The notes under the pieces are model-generated. The model was not told where the DNA came from and searched no databases. It saw only the letters and a program-made list of their open reading frames with translations. Source: Rheum nobile (lineage: Eukaryota; Streptophyta; Magnoliopsida; Caryophyllales; Polygonaceae). From it: 64,000 nt of DNA. The DNA lies in contig WOAB01000125.1 of NCBI GenBank assembly GCA_027886185.1, positions 496,001 to 560,000 on the forward strand, given 5' to 3'. The position numbers were made by a program, and so were the translations under genes. This document shows, piece after piece, positions 11,162 through 21,339 of the stretch (positions are counted from its first letter, which is position 1; every line of letters starts with the position of its first letter).

Positions 11162-12349
11162 ATTTGACAGGGGATAAAGTCGTGATGCCCAATCAAAGTA
11201 ATCCTTAAAAATCTAACTAAGTAGAATAGGCAAGCAAGGGTCGAATCCCACAGGGATGAGGTGATCTTTCTAAGTGCACAAGTGTATGTCAAAGGTAACA
11301 AAGGGGGGTTTGTTGGTTTGTTTATCAAGTAACAAAGTAAATCAAAGCAAAGGTTGTAATCAATTGGGAAAAAATACTTAGCCAGACAAATATCCATCAT
11401 TCATTCGATTGATTGATCCTAAATTATCTCTATTCCTTCCTCTGAATATTCCTGTCCCTATTCTGAAATAGTTACCAGTCCAACTAGTCCTGATAACCCT
11501 AACTATCGAACGCACGAGAAACTATCAAGATTTAGAACAATAGCAGCAGGAAACATAGGAATTAACCAAGATACATGCAACACCACAACTCGCAGCATTT
11601 AACACATAATCAATTCTCTTTCACAATAAACTAGTCCAACTAGTCCTAGAATATCATGTTTGCTACTTGATAGGCGTTGTCGTGACACCTAAACAAAATA
11701 ATCCTAAACAAACCTAACTCAGTAGAATAGGCAAGCAAGGGTCGAATCCCACAGGGAGGAGTTGTCTTTCTTTATGCAAATTAGTGTGTCAAAGTAACAA
11801 AGGGGGGGATTGGTTGGTTGATTGAATTTCAAGTAAACAAAGTAAAGTAAACAAAACAAAGGTTTGTAATCAAATTGGGAAAAACACTTAGCCAAACAAA
11901 TATCCACTGTTGGGGTCGGAAAATCGACCATTCGTCCAATGGGCATCAACTGTTTGACGCAATCGATCGGACGCATCAGACCTGTCGGACGCATCAGACC
12001 CGTCAGACGTGAGCCATGCGACCGTCGCCTGATTCCTAGACGCAACGGACCAGCGAGAATTTCTCCTTTATTATTCCGAGATCTCCAACAACCACAACAT
12101 TCAACACCGCCTTAATAACAGCATTTAGCGGCGAAATCTTTGCAATTACTCCTAGCGTTGAGGATAAGGACGTGATCAAAGGTTAACGGTCAAATGGATT
12201 AAAGACTTACCATATAGAGATCAAGAGCATTTAAAGGAGAAATCCCAGTAATTACTCCCGTAATTAAGTGGGAGATATTGTCATCAATAGACAACGATCA
12301 CAAGCTAAAGAATACCATATATAGACCACGAAGAGGACAACGAAGACAC

Positions 12350-12460
12350 ATCTACGCACATCTACGCTCATCTACGCTCATCTACGCACATCTATGCTCA
12401 TCTACGCACATCTACGCTCATCTACGCACATCTACGCTCATCTACACTCATCTACACACA
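12350..12460 (+). repeat. 10-bp tandem repeat in LTR (CATCTACGCT/CATCTACGCA)
   Basis: About eleven units of ten bases lie in the left LTR of the Tat derivative. A matching array is at about 15196-15310 in the right LTR with a different order of the two unit types, so the arrays have changed since insertion. Open frames across this array are chance products of the repeat. Confidence 0.85.
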
Positions 12461-12737
12461 ATTACACAAGACATCTGCTCACTTGCTCCGAGAAGAACCC
12501 AAGAACACGCCCACTCTAGCTTACTCCACTAGAAATATCACTCAAATCTCCACCGGTCGAACCCCTGAGTCACCGGTCAGACCAGATCCGATCTTTCATC
12601 CTCCAAGGATAAGTTGTACTTACATCCCACTCTATCGTCGACTGTCTACTTGTTTGGATTGATTTCTATTACCCGATCGACTCGTTACCCCGTCTAAGGC
12701 GATTTAGGTCGTCCGATCTTTTCACCCCAAAACAATT

Positions 12738-12755
12738 TGGCGCCCACCGTGGGGC
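12738..12755 (+). other. Primer-binding site of Tat derivative
   Basis: TGGCGCCCACCGTGGGGC lies three bases after the left LTR and is identical to the site in the 9.4-kb Tat element. Confidence 0.87.
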
Positions 12756-12788
12756 AACTTGCCGATCACCCTTCCGAAACTTTCCAAC

Positions 12789-12900
12789 CATGACTATCAA
12801 CCGAAAATCCTACTCCAACCCAGTTCCAAGAACTTTCCCAGAAAATGGCCACCCTTCAAGAGGAACTAGCCCAACAACGCCAAAAGACCAAAGCCCTAGT
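12789..12900 (+). pseudogene. gag start remnant in Tat derivative
   Basis: The ATG near 12789 opens with MTIN as in the larger Tat element. After frame changes, the coiled-coil segment LQEELAQQRQKTKALV is seen at 12848-12898. The similarity stops abruptly at about 12900, where the sequence jumps to the 3' region of the element. This marks the internal deletion point. Confidence 0.75.
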
Positions 12901-13030
12901 CGACGGAGCACACGGGCAAACCCGACATACATACGGTAAGCCCTACTCGACGGAGTACACGGGCAAACCCGACATACATATGGTAAGCCCTACTCGACGG
13001 AGTACACGGGCAAACCCGACACACAAATCA
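12901..13030 (+). repeat. 47-bp tandem repeat, about 2.7 copies
   Basis: Units start at 12901, 12948 and 12995, each with CGACGGAG and ACACGGGCAAACCCGACA. A single reverse-complement copy lies in the larger Tat element at about 4870-4920, so the array expanded in the derivative. Confidence 0.85.
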
Positions 13031-13561
13031 ACTACGAACAAATCGACTTGATATGTCACATTACATTTGCATACATACTGGATCCATTCATCCACAAAAA
13101 GCGCTTACACTACACGATCGATTGGTACACGGGGAGATGACTTACGGTTCAGCGACACATTGCCCACCTTACACGAGGGAACCCACCTTATTTACGCAGC
13201 AAACAAACTGCTTTCCTCCTCGGTTTACACAAACGTCATGACTAAACACACATTATGGGTGACAAACCCTACATACGGTACCTACAAATACACAAACATG
13301 CGCAGTACACATTTACAAAGTTAAATGCCTCACACGGCTACAACTTACACACGACTCACCAAACAAAAGCTTTGACGCAAACGGTGGTACAATACAGATA
13401 TACCTTTACGGAGTTAACGCTCGATGGCTGAAAACTTCAATTCAACGCTTTCAAAAGACAAAAGCTTTTACACGAGCAACGTCACATCACATCAAATCGT
13501 CGACTATCTACGTAGCAGGATGAGTTTGGACAAAACAAATTATGAAAAAAACAATCAAGCA

Positions 13562-13875
13562 TCAGGGTTTACAAACGCCATCAGCAACAGGGGCTAAGTC
13601 GGGAGAAGACTGGGGCTCAAGCGGTACGATGTCACCAGAATAAACCTCATCCTCACCGGCACTTTCGACCAGAGATTCCTCTCCGACGTCGGCCAGATGG
13701 GAAAGCTCCGAGCTTGGATTCCCCTTCTGAAACAAGACCTCCATGGTCTCCTTCCCGCCTTCAAATCTCAGGTTCCCTGCTTGCCCTCTTTAAACTCTTT
13801 TCATCATCTCGACACAAGACTTCAACACGTAAAAAGCGCCTATGACGCCTGCAACTCGACCAGCCGGAGACGCTG
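13562..13875 (-). pseudogene. Fossil of the antisense gene in Tat derivative
   Basis: The minus-strand frame 13562-13744 (60 residues, with KGNPSSEL, VGEESLVESAGEDE and a PLEPQSSPDLAP tail) corresponds to the acidic C-terminus of the antisense gene at 4382-4567. Weaker similarity, with a stop, continues to about 13875 (the GAFYVLKS and VEMM part). As in the complete element, it runs opposite to the LTR orientation. The N-terminal domain is gone. Confidence 0.72.
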
Positions 13876-14254
13876 ACAGATAATGCATAAAACACAAGCA
13901 AAACAAAGAGAAACAACATACTACGAACTGCTTACAAGACTTGTCCTGTCCAAATGCACTCGTCTTTTCCTACACATACATACAACTCTTCCCCGGATAG
14001 ACAAAGTATGCTACATTACATGTCATCATGACCAAACATTTCGCGTCACTACCAAGGCGCGACTAACAAAACAAGTTGATCAACGCACACAAAACACAAT
14101 CGCACATAGCGCTTATACCTTACGCAATCGATCGGTACACAAGGAATAGAGGGACAAAAACACGATACATGTTTTCAAGACCTATCCCGCTTGAGGTATA
14201 CGTCTTATACAAGTACTACAATGCTCTTCCTTGGAACTACACGACGTGTCACAA

Positions 14255-14490
14255 ACAATTACAGGTCTATACGACCAACGTCGCACACAACGACAGGTCT
14301 ATACGACCAGCGTCGCACAAACGACTACAGGTCTACACGACCAATGTCGCACAAATGACGATAGGTCTACACGACCAAATGTCACAAACAATTACAGATC
14401 TAGACGACCGATGACAGGTCTATACGACCAACAACAGGTCTACACGACCAACGTCGTACAACAATTATAGGTTTACACGACCAACATCAC
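14255..14490 (+). repeat. Tandem repeat of about 33 bp near the 3' LTR
   Basis: Five to seven degenerate units share GGTCTAYACGACCAACGTCG and differ in length. Tandem repeats just upstream of the 3' LTR are common in Tat-type elements. Confidence 0.75.
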
Positions 14491-15963
14491 ACGACTTGAT
14501 CAGGAAGCGACTGGCGAGACCACCTGTAAAACAAAACAAATGACAAACAAGGAGCGGTCTCCTAACCCTTCGTCATCACAAGAAACGCTCTCAGTCGTCT
14601 TCACACGATTATTGGCTATATTGAGTTGATTCTCAGTTTGAGCAATACACATGACGGCCCCGTCGCCAGAACGCCTACAACAAAATCAAGATCATGCCAG
14701 AAGAAAGAGAAGTTATAAAATCAAACCGTCCCATCACTTGACGCTCTGGCCCAGTTTAATTTTGGGGCCATTGTTGGGGTCGGAAAATCGACCATTCGTC
14801 CAATGGGCATCAACTATTTGACGCAATCGGTTGGACGCATCAGACCCGTCAGACGTGAGCCATGCGACCGTCGCCTGATTCCTAGACGCAACGGACCAGC
14901 GATAATTTCTCCTTTATTATTCCGAGATCTCCAACAACCACAACATTCAACACCGCCTTAATAACAACATTTAGCGGCAAAATCTTTGCAATTACTCCCA
15001 GCGTTGAGGATAAGGACGTGATCAAAGGTTAACGGTCAAATGGATTAAAGACTTACCATATAGAGATCAAGAGCATTTAAAGGAGAAATCCCAGCAATTA
15101 CTCCCGGAATTAAGTGGGAGATATTGTCATCAATATGCAACGATCACAAGCTAAAGCATACCATATATAGACCACGAAGAGGACAACGAAGACACATCTA
15201 CGCATATCTACGCTCATCTACGCTCATCTACGCACATCTACGCACATCTACGCTCATCTACGCTCATCTACGCACATCTACGCTCATCTACGCTCATCTA
15301 CACTCATCTACACACAATTACACAAGACATCTGCTCACTTGCTCCGAGAAGAACCCAAGAACACGCCCACTCTAGCTTACTCCACTAGAAATATCACTCA
15401 AATCTCCACCGGTTGAACCCCCGAGTCACCGGTCAGACCAGATCCGATCTTTCATCCTCCAAGGATAAGTTGTACTTACATCTCACTCTATCGTCGACAT
15501 ATTAATAAAATTACTTTACTATTTTGCATCTCTTCTTTATTCGTTGATTGTCTACTTGTTTGGATTGATTTCTATTACCCGATCGACTCGTTACCCCGTC
15601 TAAGGCGATTTAGGTTGTCCGATCTTTTCGCCCCAAAACATCCACCTTTAGTTTGGTTGATTGATCATTGATTATTCCTAGTCCTCAATCCGCATGAATG
15701 TCCTAATCCCTGTTCTAAATTAGTTATCAGTCCAACTAGTCCTGATAACCCTAACTATTAAACAATCAAGAAACTATCAAGATAAATCTAACAGCAGCAG
15801 TAGGCTCAGGAATAAATAGGCTCATGCAATACTTAACAACTCGTCATTACTCGACATGCAATCAATTCTCTTCACAATAAACATTCACAACTCGTTCCAG
15901 TAAATCATGGTTGCTACTCTGAATTAGGTATGAACAATATTAACAACGCTCGCCTGACACAGA

Positions 15964-16082
15964 TTTCCGCGACCGCGAAAGCATTTCCGCGACCGCGGAA
16001 GCATTTCCGCGACCGCGGAAGCATTTCTGCGACCGCGGAAGCATTTCCGCGACCGCGGAAGCATTTCCGCGACCGCGGAAAT
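15964..16082 (+). repeat. 20-bp tandem repeat with GC-rich palindromic core
   Basis: Six units of GCATTTCCGCGACCGCGGAA, some with one change, lie inside the solo LTR. The core CCGCGACCGCGG is nearly its own reverse complement, and related cores recur at 16150-16190 and in other LTRs of the window. Confidence 0.9.
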
Positions 16083-17203
16083 TACCCTGATGCTCTCGAA
16101 TTAACCGCGACCAGAAGCCCTGGAAATCCGCGACCAACTGCGCCCGCGGCGACACTTCCGCGATCGCGGATGCCTATTCCGCGCCCGCGGATCCTCATCT
16201 GTTGCGGCTTCTTCGCTTCTGTTGCGTCTTCGTTGTCATGGCTCATGATCTTATTTCGTGGTCTCCTATCCATCTTCAATAAGTCTTCGTTTAGCTTCTC
16301 CAAACCACTAAAGTCATACTTCTTCTCCTCAACTACATACTCCACAATAACGCTCTAAACATCTCCAAATGATACCCAAAACACCGGTAACAACTCCTAG
16401 TTAAATCCTACAAAGTAGCGCTGATCACTACTCAAGATAAGGGATTTTAACTCGAAATATCCAAACCCTAGCAATAGACAATTACTAATATCAACTAGGT
16501 GATTAATCCAGTCAAATCAATAAGAATCAATAGAAATAAGCTCAAGAGAAAAGATATAATCAAAGGAATAGGAATAGAATTATAATCTCACAATCATATA
16601 TCAAATGAAGGCTTCAATCGTCGGACTAAGTAAAGGTTGCTTAGTTCTTCATAGTCTTGAAACACAAAAACTTAAAGGGAAAAACAATGTTGAATGATAG
16701 TCTGAATCATCATAGTGGCTGCTAGGAACTTAGGTTGCAAACCTCAAAACTAAAGATAACAAACATAATCTAAAAGGAAATAAAATAATCTAATCGGAAT
16801 AAAGGAAATAAAATAAAAGGAAAATGAAAGTAAAAAGTAAATCTTCGGACGAAGTCTTTAGCGCGTCTGATAACGGGTTTTCCGCGACCGCGGAGGATTT
16901 TCCGCAACCGCGGAAATGTTTCTGTAAAGGTCCTCGCGTTCTTTGTCGTAATGTTCCGCGACCGCGGCAATGGCATCCGCGATCGCGGATTCTTCATTGT
17001 TGCTCGTCTTCACTTCTGATCTTCGTCTTCTCTCGTGGCTTGTCTCCATCTTCAATATATATCTTCATTTAAGCTCTTCTATGCCACCAATGTCCTACTT
17101 CTTCTCCTCAACTCCATACTCCACAATTGTACTCTAAACACATCCAAATGGTACCCAAAATACCGGTATCAACTCCTAGTTAAACCCTATAAAGTAGCGT
17201 TGA

Positions 17204-18636
17204 TCAATCATCCAAGAGGAGAGGGAGAGCGCCATCCGGAGGAACCCCAAGGGAATGGCAACCCAAAATAGAAGAAAAAGCCAGGGAAGCTAAGAAGTCA
17301 GCGACAACATTAGCTTCTCTGTAAATGTGACGGAATTGGATAGACCAATCCCTACGAAGAAAATCTTGTCCTTGCGAGACGAGATAAGAAAGGGGATGAC
17401 AACGATCCACATGTTTACCAAGTAACTGAATCGCTAAAAGCGAGTCACTCTCAAGGTAAACCCTCTTGTACCCCTGGTTCCAAGCGAGATTAAGCCTTTG
17501 GATAACGCCCCAAAGCTCAGCCGCCGACACACTGCAGCTGCCAATATTGAAGACAAAACCCGAGACCCAAACTCCATCATAATTCCTAAGCACACCACCA
17601 GCAGCAGCTAGACCATCTTTCACAACACCATAAATATTAATTTTGGTCCAACCTTCCTCGGGTTTGTCCCAAACAATCAGTTTCTCAACTCTTTCAGGAT
17701 GGTTGCCAATTAGCGGAAGTTTCAAACAGGCGTCATGGTATTCTTTGACGCGATTAAGGATGAAGCTCCCCTTATCGCCTTGATAATCCTTGTTCTGGAA
17801 AACACGGTTGTTTCTCCATTTCCATAACCACCAAAGGCTTAAAGCAAATGTGTTGTACCAACCATTCTCGCCTGTAATGTTTGATCTCCACATATGATTG
17901 GTCCGGAACCAAATAGTGAAATCATCAGAGAAGAAACCAAGGTAGCCCAAAGGAGGGGAAATGAAGGCCCAAATCATCCGAGCTTTAGAGCAATCTCTAA
18001 ATAAATGAATAAGGCTTTCCTGCTCATTAGGACAACAAACACAAGAATCATCCGCAGCAAGGTGCCTACGCACCCTTTCTGCATTGGTGAGAATGCACCC
18101 ACGGAGCACCAGCCAAGAGAAAGTTTGAACCCGTTCTAGTACCACAAGTTTCCAGATAAGCTTACAGATAGGAGTGTCAATTTCAGTGGCAGTTGTCGGG
18201 AAAGCGAGCATGCTGTAAGCAGAGCTAACAGAGTAGTTGCCGTTCTTCGACATTTTCCAGTTGAGGGAGTCAGTATTCTCATTACCATCAACAACAGAAA
18301 TGGCAGCAAGTTTCATGAGAATAGCAGTCGGGAGTTGGGAAGATAAGAGCTCCCAATTCCAACCACCCTCTTGGAGCCAATAGTCCTTGACATTGGCATT
18401 TTTCTGGTCATCACTGACAGTATCATGGGCAGAGAACAACAACGGTTGCTCCAGGAGCGAGCAGTCAAGCCAAAAGCGAATGGTTTGGCTGTTACCAAGG
18501 ATCCAACTGCACCCCAAAGTCACAACTTCATTAACACCCGCATGAATGCCTCTCCAAATGTGAGAAGGAGCAGAATGGACAGCCATAGAGGGGCGAATAT
18601 ATTTGGCACGAATAACAGAAGCCCAAAGACTAGTGC
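17204..18636 (-). pseudogene. LINE ORF2 C-terminal part: zinc-binding region and RNase H
   Basis: The 460-residue ORF (17204-18586) starts after a stop at about 18635. It contains a plant LINE zf-RVT region: KLVVLERVQTFSWLVLRGC, then a Cys-rich CVCCPNEQESLIHLFRDC at about residues 180-205. A C-terminal RNase H domain (RVT_3 type) follows, with SAAELWGVIQRLNLAW, YLESDSLLAIQLL and REANVVADFLASLAF. The first catalytic Asp of RNase H seems lost: the motif reads KINIYGVVKDG where NxDG is usual. The stop codon lies in the Athila LTR edge, so the true C-terminus and 3' UTR were displaced by that insertion. Confidence 0.85.
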
Positions 18637-18637
18637 T

Positions 18638-20375
18638 CTAATTCAGGAAACGCCAACTTAATTTGCCAATAAGAGCTTGGTTCAGCTGGGCCATGTTCTT
18701 GATGCCCAGACCTCCCAGGTCTTTAGTTTTGTAGATTTCCTCCCACTTAATCAAATGCATCTTCCGTCCAGTCTTCGAGCTCCCCCAAATAAAGGACCTA
18801 GTGCATTGATCAATTTTGTTGACTTGCAGAAAGAGTAAGAGAAGCCATTGAGTAAATAGGCAGGGACGAAATAACAGACTTGGCAAGTGTTATTCTTCCT
18901 GTAATACTAAGATGGCGACATTTCCAACCAGCAAGCTTTGAGTTGATTTTCTCAAGGAGGGGACGGAAAGTATTCTTGTCAACCCTCTTATGCAACAGAG
19001 GAATACCCAGGTACGAACCCAAATCAGAAGTGACTGAGAAATTACTCTCTACCTGAAGCTGTTCAATAAGATCAGTAGACACATTCGGGGAAACATATAG
19101 CTTAGTCTTCAAGGCATTAACCCTCTGACCGGAGGCTCTGCAGAAATCAGAAAGGCACGAATTGATGACCCTGATTTGTTCAATGGAAGCTTCAGCAAGG
19201 AGGATAATATCGTCTGCAAAAAGAATGTGGGAGAGAGCAGGCCCTCCTCTCGAGATTTTAATCGGCTTCCAAGTGTTAGTAGCCACGAGGTTGGATATCA
19301 TTTGACTCAGACGTTCCACACAGAGTAAGAAGATATACGGGGAGATCAGATCTCCTTGACGGATACCTCTGGTAGGAGTGAAGCTATCAGTAGCCTCACC
19401 GTTGAAGAGAAGACGCATCGAAGAAGTAGAAATACATTCAGTGATCCATCCAATCCAAACATCAGGAAAACCCACATCATGCAGAGTTTCCACAATAAAA
19501 CCCCATCGAAGACGATTGTACGCCTTCTCAAGATCGACTTTAAGGATCATCCAGCCTTTGTTGCCCTTCTTGAGTTTCATAGAGTGAACAACTTCTTGGG
19601 CAAGAACAATGTTATCCGTGATAACTCGCCATGGCAAGAAGCTACCTTGCATAGGGCCAATGAGATCGACAAGAATCGGCTGCATTCTATTCACTAACGC
19701 TTTCGTAATAAGTTTATACAAAACATTACAAAGGCTAATGGGGCGAAAATGACTAACCTTCTCCGTCTTGTCGACTTTGGCAATGAGAGTAATAAGGGTC
19801 GCATTGAGCCCATGGGGCATCACAGAGGTGGAGAAGAAGTCTTTTACAGTCGAAAATATAGAAGAGTGCACTGTAGGCCAACATCTCTGGAAGAAAATAG
19901 GCTGATAACCGTCATCACCAGGCGCTTTAAGAGCCCCCATTTGACGAATGGATGCATGAATCTCACAGTCGTCAAAAGGAGTGATCATTTTCTCCCAAAC
20001 CCCAGGGTCAAGGGCAGGGAAGAAACCATGGGGGATAGAGATCGAGTAAAGCTCCTCTAAGGGAAGGCTGTAGAGATCCCTAAAGAAGTTGACTGTCATG
20101 GCCTCAAGGGCAGCTTTATCCACAATCCAATCCCCATTATCATCCATGAGGGCCTCGATTTTATTCTTCTTACGGCGAATAACAGTCGAGAGGTGAAAAA
20201 AGGAAGTGTTTTTATCCCCACCTTGAAGCCAAAGCTCCCTAGATTTTTGTAACCACAAAATCTCTTCCTGCTCAAGGACTAAATCCATCTCTTTTTGAAG
20301 ATGGGAGTCGAGGCCGATCAGAGTATCAGTCACACTATTACAAAGACTTTCCTGGACTGATTCAAGCTCATTCAA
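18638..20375 (-). pseudogene. LINE reverse transcriptase
   Basis: The 521-residue ORF (18810-20375) holds a non-LTR reverse transcriptase. It has FRPISLCNVLYKLITKALVN (about residues 200-220), the catalytic Asp of LKVDLEKAYNRLRW, the motif TRGIRQGDLISPYIFLL and the FADDIILLAEAS active site. Similarity continues in a second frame at 18638-18886 (CTRSFIWGSS, then KTKDLGGLGIKNM), so a frameshift lies near 18830. The upstream join to the endonuclease also needs a frame change near 20380-20430. Confidence 0.88.
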
Positions 20376-21268
20376 AATCTTACGTTTCTTGTCATGAATA
20401 TTCCCAAACGTATCCTTGTTCTAAGCAATTTAGGCCCAAGCTTACTAAGCGCCAAAGGCACAGGAACGTTACGAGACCAGTTTCTCTCAAGGAAAGAGTT
20501 GAAAGACTGGTGAGTTAACCAAGCGGCCTCAAATTTGAAAGGACGATGCCAACGGTTATAAGAAACATGCGGGTCTAAACTGAGCAACAAGGATGTGTGA
20601 TCAGAAGAGAACTTAGGAAGGTGGCGGACCAGTGCGTTAGGCCAATGGAGACGAGCGCTGGAATCAAGGAGAAACTGATCAAGTCTTTTGGAGATGAAAG
20701 AACCAGAAGAGAGTCCCCGAGACCAAGTAAAAGTTTGGCCCACAAAACCCATATCAATGAGGCCAGAGTTGTTAATCAAGTCAAGAAAATCAGCCGTGTC
20801 GTTGTGGAGATTACCCGAGCCATCTTGTCTTTCAGACTGACCGAGAATGCAGTTGAAATCACCTCCAGTAAAGAAAGGCTCAGTAATGGAGTTGAGGTCA
20901 TTGAGAAGGGAGGTCCAGAACCGCCTTCTCCTATGGACAATGGGTGGCGCAAACACAAAGAAGAACTGAAAGCAGAAGCCTCCTGCGGTGATGCGAGTGT
21001 GAATGAAATGATCTTGGGAGTTCAAAATTTGAATGTCTGCAAAATGGTCATCCCATAAGAGCCATATACCTCCAGCGAAGCCCTGCGCTTCAACTCTATG
21101 GCACTTTGGGAGCTTGATCTCAGAACAAACATTCTGAGCCTGGGGTCCCGAAATTCTCGGTTCAAAGAGAGCAAGAGCTTTGACTGTATTATGACGCAAT
21201 AAGTAATTAATGTTGCGGACGAAACCGGTCTTACCAGCTCCGTAACAATTCCAAAGAAGGATATTCAT
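20372..21268 (-). pseudogene. LINE endonuclease (APE/L1-EN type), N-terminus of ORF2
   Basis: The likely start is the Met of MNILLWNCYGAGK at 21268; the 27 residues before it are hydrophobic and unlike the family. The domain shows the WNC/RG opening, ALALFEPRISG (metal-binding Glu), FFTGGDFNCILGQSER (catalytic GDFN), SRGLSSGSFISKRLDQFL and a C-terminal SSDHTSLLLSL (catalytic His). It nicks target DNA for target-primed reverse transcription. The frame ends at 20372, before the RT frame. Confidence 0.87.
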
Positions 21269-21339
21269 TAAAAAAACTAGTAGGAGGAGTCCAAACAAGA
21301 GAAAAACGGAATTAAGCAGAGTGGCCCAGGGCCCCTTCT

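Larger units (their letters stand above)
11908..15640 (+). mobile_element. Tat deletion derivative (non-autonomous)
   Basis: The LTRs are 11908-12734 (827 bp) and 14772-15640 (869 bp), flanked by the perfect duplication TCCAC (11903-11907 and 15641-15645). The LTR 3' ends and the PBS match the 9.4-kb Tat element, but this copy lies in the other orientation. The 2-kb interior keeps only the start of gag, a 47-bp tandem repeat, a fossil of the antisense gene, a 33-bp tandem repeat and a purine-rich end. Protease and pol are absent. The LTR length difference is mainly a gap of about 42 bp near 12645 in the first LTR. Confidence 0.9.
11668..16427 (-). mobile_element. Solo LTR of an Athila-related family, itself split by a Tat derivative
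   Basis: It begins TGATAGGCGTTG and ends GCGCTGATCA, flanked by the perfect duplication CTACT (11663-11667 and 16428-16432). Removing the nested element (11908-15640 plus 5 bp) leaves about 1022 bp with no internal region, so it is a solo LTR, the product of recombination between two LTRs. It is related to the LTRs at 42097 and 21537. Its orientation is inferred from similarity to the Athila LTR, whose PBS is on the minus strand. Confidence 0.87.
1..17206 (-). mobile_element. Outer Athila-like LTR retrotransposon (partial), host of three nested insertions
   Basis: Read on the minus strand, the element has a 5' LTR (11165-17206 with insertions removed), a primer-binding site at 11144-11161 that fits the 3' end of plant tRNA-Asp, then gag. 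The 3' LTR and pol lie left of the window. The LTR begins TGACAGGGG and ends TGATCA on the plus strand; with the nested DNA removed it is about 1277 bp. It landed in the LINE at 17207, where the LINE reading frame is cut in its last codons. The duplicated target site cannot be tested, because the other end is outside the window. Confidence 0.75.
11165..17206 (-). repeat. 5' LTR of the Athila element, split by nested insertions
   Basis: The visible parts are 11165-11667 and 16433-17206. Between them lie a solo LTR and its duplicated site. The ends are TGACAGGGG and GCGTTGATCA. It contains the block GCAAGCAAGGGTCGAATCCC seen in all four related LTRs in the window, and GC-rich CCGCGACCGCGG copies near 16880-16990. 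Confidence 0.82.

Noticed and set aside
12350..12460. Regular repeats that might suggest a CRISPR array
   Set aside because: Units are 10 bp with no spacers, and they lie inside a plant LTR.
12278..12532. Open frame of 84 codons in the LTR, and a similar one at 15124-15375
   Set aside because: It is produced by the 10-bp CATCTACGC tandem repeat and has no domain.
15964..16082. GC-rich array as a CRISPR or a CpG-island promoter
   Set aside because: The 20-bp units are contiguous with no spacers, within a solo LTR. A regulatory role is possible but not shown.
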